A stretch of DNA of 64,000 nt from Calycina herbarum (taxonomy: Eukaryota; Ascomycota; Leotiomycetes; Helotiales; Pezizellaceae). The notes beneath the pieces are model-generated. The model searched no databases. It had not been told where the DNA came from and worked only from the letters and a program-made list of their open reading frames with translations. Of the stretch, positions 58,291 to 64,000 are shown in pieces. The first letter of the stretch is position 1; every line of letters starts with the position of its first letter. The stretch covers positions 142,445 to 206,444 of the forward strand of contig LLEY01000111.1 of assembly GCA_001414485.1 (NCBI GenBank), read 5' to 3'. The translations under genes and the position numbers were made by a program.

Positions 58291-58681
58291 ATTATGAAAT
58301 TGAATGAAGGAAGATTGAAGAGAATGGGCAGATTCTCTTATGACTTTTATTTCCGGTTAATAGTACATATGACAATATTGTTCATATGGCACATGAAATG
58401 AAAAGTGTTTCCCAATTGGGTTTTCCACTTCAGAAATTGTGATTCATGTCACTGTCCAGGTGTCATTGAGACGATAAAAAAAGTGTTTGCATCATCTCAA
58501 GCGCCTTGCAGCTCTTCCCAGGCATCATATTCACAACTTCCGACTCCAAATTTTCATACTACTTAAGAAACTCCCTAGTTCCTTCCTCAAGCTCGATCAA
58601 CTGGCACAACGAGTATCGAGTCCCTACTTCAACACTCACCTTCAACAAAAGCAACAACTTCCATCAGCAAACAATCTCAAA

Positions 58682-59013
58682 ATGGGTTACGTCCAAGAAC
58701 TTGTTTACGGCCGCATCAAGCATGGCAAGTCCAACCCGAATTTCGGACACTGGTTTGGCGATGAATGGAACGGAGATCCTCATCCGGCGTAAGTCATAAT
58801 TGCTTCCTGGCCCCAATCGATGTTGAGAAGATAAACACTAATTCCAATGGTAGTGTATCTACCGACCCTTCCGTTTCGGAGCCAAAGAAACCCCGGCAAA
58901 CTCGCAATGGCAAGAAGCCCGATTCAGCTGGTGTTGGTGGAAGCAAGAAATCCGAGGAAGGCAAGGGGGAGAGCTCGGGAATGAAAGTTACATCTGATGG
59001 ACCGACATCTTGA
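58682..59013 (+). CDS. Small orphan protein, 88 residues
   Basis: Exons 58682..58788 and 58854..59013; intron 58789-58853 (GTAAGT donor, ACTAAT branch region, GGTAG acceptor). The first exon encodes a compact-looking block (MGYVQELVYGRIKHGKSNPN, then FGHWFGDEWNGDPHPA). The second is charged and disordered (EPKKPRQTRNGKKPDSAG...KKSEEGKGESS). I do not recognise it. The good splice sites, A-rich leader just before the ATG and phase-matched join support a real gene. It has no signal peptide or membrane segment; the basic tail would allow nuclear location. Confidence 0.55.
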
Positions 59014-59828
59014 GTTTCGAGTGTTGCTCGTACCACACTGTCAAAAAGTCATATCACCGCGGGATATTTACGCTCTTGGGCAGGTTTCGCACCGATTTCG
59101 GAGCCCTGAAGAAAAGTTACGAAAGGTTATTTCACATCAAATATCAATTGATATCTTTCTTCCCATCAAGGGGATAAACTCCATTGAAGTAAAATATATG
59201 TCCTCGAGAAGTGAGTGCCGTAGAGAATGCTTTTGTGGTTGTTGATAGTCTAGCTACTCACCAATAGAATAATCCGGCCCCACCTCCCCCCATCTGTGGG
59301 GGTGTATGGCAACCGACATGAAGCTTCAAAATCTACTCCAGACTTCCTTCAACAACCGTCGTGAAATTTCTCGATCAATTTTGAACTCCCTCTTGCATTT
59401 CTTTCTCTTCGGCCCTAAAACAATCCCATTCCCCTTTACTCCCAACACCATCATGTTCTCGGTTTCCATTTCCATCAAGGTTGCGTCATACGTTGGGTAA
59501 ATACCCCGCATCCATCCCCCTCCAACCTGCATACAAATTAGTATGAGCTTCCCAACTTAGCACAAACCTTGCTATCATTGTGGGCAAAGAGATGTACACA
59601 AAGGGTGTCAGATGCGCCAGGAACGAAGTTGAGATACGTCAAGTGCCGTGAGGGGTTGACCCATGTAACGTGTTAACCAGCTCTCATTCGACAATGGATG
59701 GGTCAGGGGAGGGGTTTGCGGTCTTCGGCCGTTGGATTTTCGATGCTTTACATATCCTGGGGTTCCCTTTTTTTCTTGAGTGGTCTTTGGTGTGTCTTTT
59801 TTGGAGAATTGAGCTCTCCAACGCGGCG
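59014..59828. other. Intergenic region upstream of the GH92 gene
   Basis: No supportable feature beyond the expected promoter. The frame of GH92 exon 1 is open upstream to about 59670, but without a better signal peptide. Confidence 0.45.
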
Positions 59829-62454
59829 ATGATTGATTTCAATTCTGTAGCGTTTCTTGTTCTCGCGTTGCGGGGTGTATTGGCAGTCGAACAAACCCCG
59901 GTTCTACCTACAAGAGAGAGCTTTGATGTTTTTAAATATGTTGATCCTTTAATTGGCACAATTGCAGGAGGCAAGGTTCCCTTGCAAATGTCTATTGAAT
60001 GCTCTAATTGTCTTCTCAGGTCATGTATTTCCCGGTGCAACGCTTCCCTTCGGTCGGTTGCCTTATCCTCACCAGCATACAATCATTGACAATCTTCAGG
60101 AATGGCAAAGGCAGTTGCCGATGTCAACAATCCCGACGAGAAACAAGGAGGTTTTGCTTCAGATAACAGCGATATAACTGGATTTTCCCATATGCATGAT
60201 TCGGGAACTGGAGGAGTACTTTCCATTATACGCAATTGAGGTTATTTGCTGATAGAAGCACAGTCTCCATCACTTGGAAACTTCCCAATATTTCCCCAGA
60301 CAGGTTGTCCCGGCGATGAAATCAACAATTGTTTCTGGACGAAGAAAGATCGTGCTTCGAGACGCATCAATGGGACAACTCAAGCACACCCTGGTTTTTT
60401 TGCCGTCAGCTTAAATACCTCGATCCACACAGAGATGACTGTCTCAAACCACACCGCGTTATATCGTCTCACCTTTCCTTCGAATGTATCAACTGCGGCC
60501 TTCAGAAACCATACCTCGCTTCCCTACAGCCCATTGATACTCGTCGACCTCACAGATCTTCCAGACAGTCGAGCAGATGGAAAAATCGAGGTCGATTCAG
60601 GAACAGGTAGGATTTCCGGGAGTGGGACTTTCAGTCCATCTTTTGGAATTGGGTCTTACGAACTCCATTTTTGTGCAGATTTCCATGGTGCACCGGTGAG
60701 AGATACGGGGGTGTTTCAGAATAATCGAGCATCGAGTGCTGTTAAAACCATATCCACTCGACCAGATGGTGTCAACGATCCTCCACTTCCAGCTGGTGCA
60801 TGGACTCAATTTATCGCACCAGTAAACAACCAAATAATCGCTCGTGTGGGAGTGTCTTTTATTAGTGTTGCAAAAGCATGTCACAACGCGGAAACCGAGA
60901 TTCCAGACTTCGATTTCAAGAAAGTTCAAGAGTCTGCTGAAGATGCTTGGAGGAAGAAACTTGCTGTTGTCGAGGTAGATAGTACTGGTGTGAGTGATGA
61001 AATCCAGACTGTATTCTGGTCTGGAATGTATCGTGCCATGATATCACCTCAAGACTATACCGGCGAGAACCCATTATGGGAGTCTTCGGAGCCATATTAT
61101 GATTCCTACTATTGCATCTGGGATTCTTTCAGGAGCATCCATCCTCTCATCACTTTACTAGATCCACACAGCCAGACGTTGATGGTTCGGAGTTTGATTG
61201 ATATTTATCGCCACGAAGGTAGGTCTTACCCAGTCGTTGAAAGGTCAATTCTAATTGTAATGCGCAGGAAAACTTCCAGACTGCCGTATGTCGCTATGCA
61301 AAGGCTTTACTCAAGGAGGATCCAATGCCGATACTGTATTGGCAGAATCCTACCTCAAGAATATTACTGCTGGAGTAGATTGGGACGAGGGTTACAAAGC
61401 AGTCGTCTCCGACGCAGAAGATGAACCTCTCAATTGGGCTGTTGAAGGTCGTGGTGGCCTTACCTCTTGGAAAACCCTAGGTTACATCCCAACCGATGAT
61501 TTCGATCCATACGGTTCCGGTCCTTTTACACGTTCTATATCTCGAACTGTAGAGTACGCATACAACGATTTCTGTATTGCCTTAATGGCAAAAGGTCTAG
61601 GCCACACAGCCGATGCCGAAAAATACGTCAAACGCTCCGAAAATTGGAAGAACATGTACAACCCAACACAAACATCCCTAGTCACCAACTCAACAGGAAA
61701 CATCGGGAAAACAGTCGACCCAGGTTACGTAGGATTTCTCCAACCCCGATACCTAAACGGTACATTCGGCTACCAAGATCCAAGCCTCTGCTCCCCCCTC
61801 TACAACTTCACATCCTGCTACCTAAACCCTAACGGTCACGAAACATACGAAGGCTCATCATGGATGTACACCTTTTACGTCCCCCAAGACATGGCAACCC
61901 TAATAACCACGCTCGGAGGCCCGGAAGAATTCACCAATCGCCTCTCCTACCTCCATACATCGGGCCTCCTCTACATCGGCGACGAACAAGCCTTCCTCCC
62001 CGTCTTCCAATTCCATTACGCAGGTCGACCAGCCCTCTCAGCAAAATTCTCACACTTCTATATCCCCTCCCAGTTCAACACCTCGCTTAACGGGATAGCA
62101 GGAAATGATGATTCAGGAGCTATGGGTTCTTTTACTACGCTTGCAATGATGGGTCTTTGGCCCGTGCCTGGTCAGGATGTATATCTCATTACACCTCCGT
62201 ATTTTCCTAGTGTAAGTATCACGAATTCGCAAACCGGGAAGACAGCTACGGTGAAGAATGTGGGGTTCGAAGAGGGCAATGAGACGATTTATATCCAAAG
62301 TGCGACGCTAGATGGGGAGAAGTGGACGAAGAATTGGATTACCCACCAGTTTTGGTTGGAGGGTGGAGTTCTTGAATTGGTATTGGGGAGGAACGAAAGC
62401 TCTTGGGGGACGGGGGAGGTGGATTTACCACCTAGTGCCTCGACGGGTTTTTGA
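59829..62454 (+). CDS. Secreted glycoside hydrolase family 92 (alpha-1,2-mannosidase)
   Basis: Exons 59829..59970, 60020..60052, 60100..60215, 60264..61218 and 61268..62454; 810 residues. A signal peptide (MIDFNSVAFLVLALRGVLAV) is followed by FKYVDPLIGTIAGGHVFPGA, TLPFGMAKAVADVN and GFSHMHDSGTGGSPSLGNFP, the standard GH92 N-terminal motifs. The catalytic part has YDSYYCIWDSFRSIHPLITL, then HETYEGSSWMYTFYVPQD (with the general-acid Glu) and GNDDSGAMGSFTTLAMMGLW (with the two Asp that activate water). GH92 enzymes are calcium-dependent exo-mannosidases that trim mannose from glycoproteins. Many NxS/T sites fit secretion. Intron 1 (59971-60019) starts with GC rather than GT: only this junction keeps IAGGHVFPG in frame. 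The start at 59829 is preferred because it gives a clean signal peptide. Confidence 0.93.
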
Positions 62455-63046
62455 GTGAAGTTGATGTGGGAGGATAATGATGATGGAAGTAATGGACATG
62501 ATGTTTGTGTTTCGGGAAATTTGGTAGGTAGCTTGTGATGAATAGTGAAAGAGGTAGTAAATACCTCTCATTCTTCTAAATTTCTCGGGTAATCCACTGT
62601 TCTAAGCGTTCAGAATAATTTACTTGAACTACCCTAGAAATCTGAAGCAACAAGCTGTCCAGCGCGAAGGTAGGATAATAATGACCACGAGTAGTTCAAC
62701 TTTCTGGGTTTCGCACTCTGTTAGGATGGCCGAGGAATTAACACGTTCAACCAATCACAGGAAGGGGCATTATTGTACGAAAGGGGTAAACTCGAATAAT
62801 GCAATCGCTCGCTAATACAAAAAATGGCAGAGCTCCTGGGACAAGATAGCCTAAAGCCCCCTTCAACCTCCCTTTGTACACTAACACACCGTTTATCGTG
62901 AGAAGGCCAACCATCAAGTCGACAATCCAGCGAGCAATACCTTTCACAGCTAATTAGCACCGGCCAAACTCAAGGGGTACCTTCCAACTAACCGAGCATA
63001 ATCACAACTTTGGCAACCCTGGGTTCTCAATTCCTTCCCATACAAA
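62455..63046. other. Convergent intergenic region downstream of GH92
   Basis: It contains a degenerate copy of the AAAAGYGGCAGT inverted-repeat family (62550-62695); nothing else is supportable. Confidence 0.45.
62550..62695. mobile_element. Degenerate inverted-repeat element (MITE-like), copy D
   Basis: The left end GAAAGAGGTAGTAAATACCT resembles the family start AAAAGTGGCAGTAAATACTT. The right part contains CTAGAAATCTGAAGCAAC and AGCTGTCCAGC, shared with copy A. The outermost right end is degraded. Confidence 0.4.
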
Positions 63047-63832
63047 TTAGAAAAACGGTGTCTCTCCAAGTTGTGAATTGCTGCGCGTGCCGGTGGTTGC
63101 TATTTTCGTACTACGGAAGTGCTGGTAGGCATAATCCTCCTCGTCTTCGTCAAAGTCGGATTTTCTCTTCTTGTGTCCCGCACTCGCTGCTGGCGTTTCA
63201 ATCGGCATAGCATCCAGCAGACCAGCCAGCATGTAGATATCCTTGTCACCAGTTTCCTCATGAGACGAGGCAAATTTCATCAACTCATTGTCTGCGGTCC
63301 ACTGGCAGATTCCAGTTTGAATACATACTGCAGCTAATGTGTCGACGAGTTCGGCGAAGAAATCCTTCCTTGGTGGCTTGCCTGGCCATTGGGAGGAGTT
63401 GTGGCGGGAGGAGAGAGTTCTTGCCGTTGCGAGCGTGTCGCAGGTTCTGCAGTTCCACTGGTCTAGAGCATATCAATATGTGTTTCTCGTTGTATGAAGG
63501 GCTGGGAGCAGAAGTTACATACGGGTCGGCGACGAGATTTCTTTAACGAGCTGTTTGGCGGCGTACTTCAAAAAAGAATCAATCGCGTTGAAATTGGGTC
63601 CCAAGATGGCTTCGGAGGTCCATTCGATTTCAATGAGTACAAGTGGTGGATCGTGTGGTTTGGGGTTGAGGCGCTTTATATAACGACCGATTCTAACACT
63701 TCCCTCCATGGGAGCCATTTTGACGGCCAATGATGGAGATAGTTCTGTTATGGTAAGCATGTTGAATGTTGAATAGTGGTGTGTTTGAGAGTGAAGGTCT
63801 TCCCCGCTGAGATGTTGTCGGCTAGATGGCAT
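63047..63832 (-). CDS. Hypothetical protein with basic-acidic C-terminus
   Basis: Exons (complement) 63832..63523 and 63462..63047; intron 63522-63463 (GTATGT donor, CTCTAG acceptor, 60 nt). 241 residues from 63832, or 217 from an in-frame ATG at 63760 (MLTITELSPSLAVKMAPMEG). The first exon has an ordered-looking block (GSVRIGRYIKRLNPKPHDPP, then LVLIEIEWTSEAIL). The second has a CxxC pair (QWNCRTCDTLATARTL), a helical region (KDFFAELVDTLAAVCIQTGI) and a likely nuclear localisation signal in an acidic context (GHKKRKSDFDEDEEDYAYQH). I do not recognise the family. The joined frame stays open across the whole second exon, which supports the model. Confidence 0.6.
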
Positions 63833-63894
63833 GTAAACAATGACGAGGAAGGTGCGATTGAGGGAAAGTATAAACTCAGATTATTTGGATGATG

Positions 63895-63975
63895 GCTATT
63901 GATGTTCCTAAAAATCTGGAACGATGAGAGCTACAGGGAGGACAGGCACGAATCGTACTGTCTCTTTTTATTGTC
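63895..63975. mobile_element. Partial inverted-repeat element (MITE-like), copy E
   Basis: AATCTGGAACGATGAGAGCT followed by GACAGG and ACTGTCTCTTTTTATTG parallels the right end of copies A and B (ACTGCCGCTTTTATTG). A matching left end is not evident in the short space before the neighbouring gene start. Confidence 0.4.
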
Positions 63976-63981
63976 CATTGC

Positions 63982-64000
63982 GGGGGGGGGGGGGGGGGGG
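63982..64000. repeat. Poly-G tract at window edge
   Basis: 19 uninterrupted G running to the last base; its full length is unknown. Confidence 0.95.

Noticed and set aside
1..64000. CRISPR arrays, bacterial operons or ribosomal RNA genes
   Set aside because: Both strands were considered; the introns and gene types are eukaryotic, and no repeat-spacer array or rRNA sequence was seen.

Overview
The window looks like nuclear DNA of a filamentous ascomycete (Pezizomycotina; Leotiomycetes is my guess, not proven). The genes carry short introns of mostly 47-75 nt with GTAAGT/GTGAGT donors and CTAAC/CTGAC branch sites. The recognisable proteins are of fungal type (Sea4, Efg1, Tpt1, Pmp3, 2EXR, fungal F-box proteins, GH92). 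AT-rich tracts and decayed transposons suggest past repeat-induced point mutation (RIP). Exon coordinates were worked out by hand from splice sites and reading frame. They are given inside each entry; start and end span the whole gene including introns.

Layout. 0-12.4 kb is a dense housekeeping block: the 3' part of mitochondrial elongation factor G (+), PMP3 (-), the GATOR2/SEACAT subunit SEA4 (-), the rRNA-processing factor EFG1 (+) and a double-stranded-RNA-binding protein (+). 12.7-22.2 kb holds a small orphan protein (-), an F-box/LRR protein (-), the tRNA 2'-phosphotransferase TPT1 (+) and a large low-complexity conserved protein (-). After almost 4 kb without a gene comes an F-box/LRR protein whose last exon encodes a CaaX box (+, 26-28.3 kb). 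A 2EXR protein (-), an EFM7-type methyltransferase (-) and a Cys-rich coiled-coil protein (-) follow up to 36.4 kb.

36.4-59 kb is gene-poor and accessory in character: microsatellites, a basic Ser-rich protein (+), two orphan genes (-), a 424-bp inverted-repeat element, a 776-bp inverted-repeat element carrying a decayed helix-turn-helix ORF, a 115-bp tandem repeat, a SET-domain gene (-), a hairpin-rich segment, an AA9 lytic polysaccharide monooxygenase pseudogene (+) and an 88-residue orphan gene (+). 59.8-62.5 kb is a complete secreted GH92 alpha-mannosidase (+). The window closes with an orphan nuclear-type protein (-) and a 19-G run at its edge.

There is no biosynthetic cluster or operon-like unit; the genes are independent. 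The most unusual content is repetitive: at least three short inverted-repeat element families, and a recurring TCCTTCC-type motif that sits in short hairpins in intergenic DNA and in one long intron.
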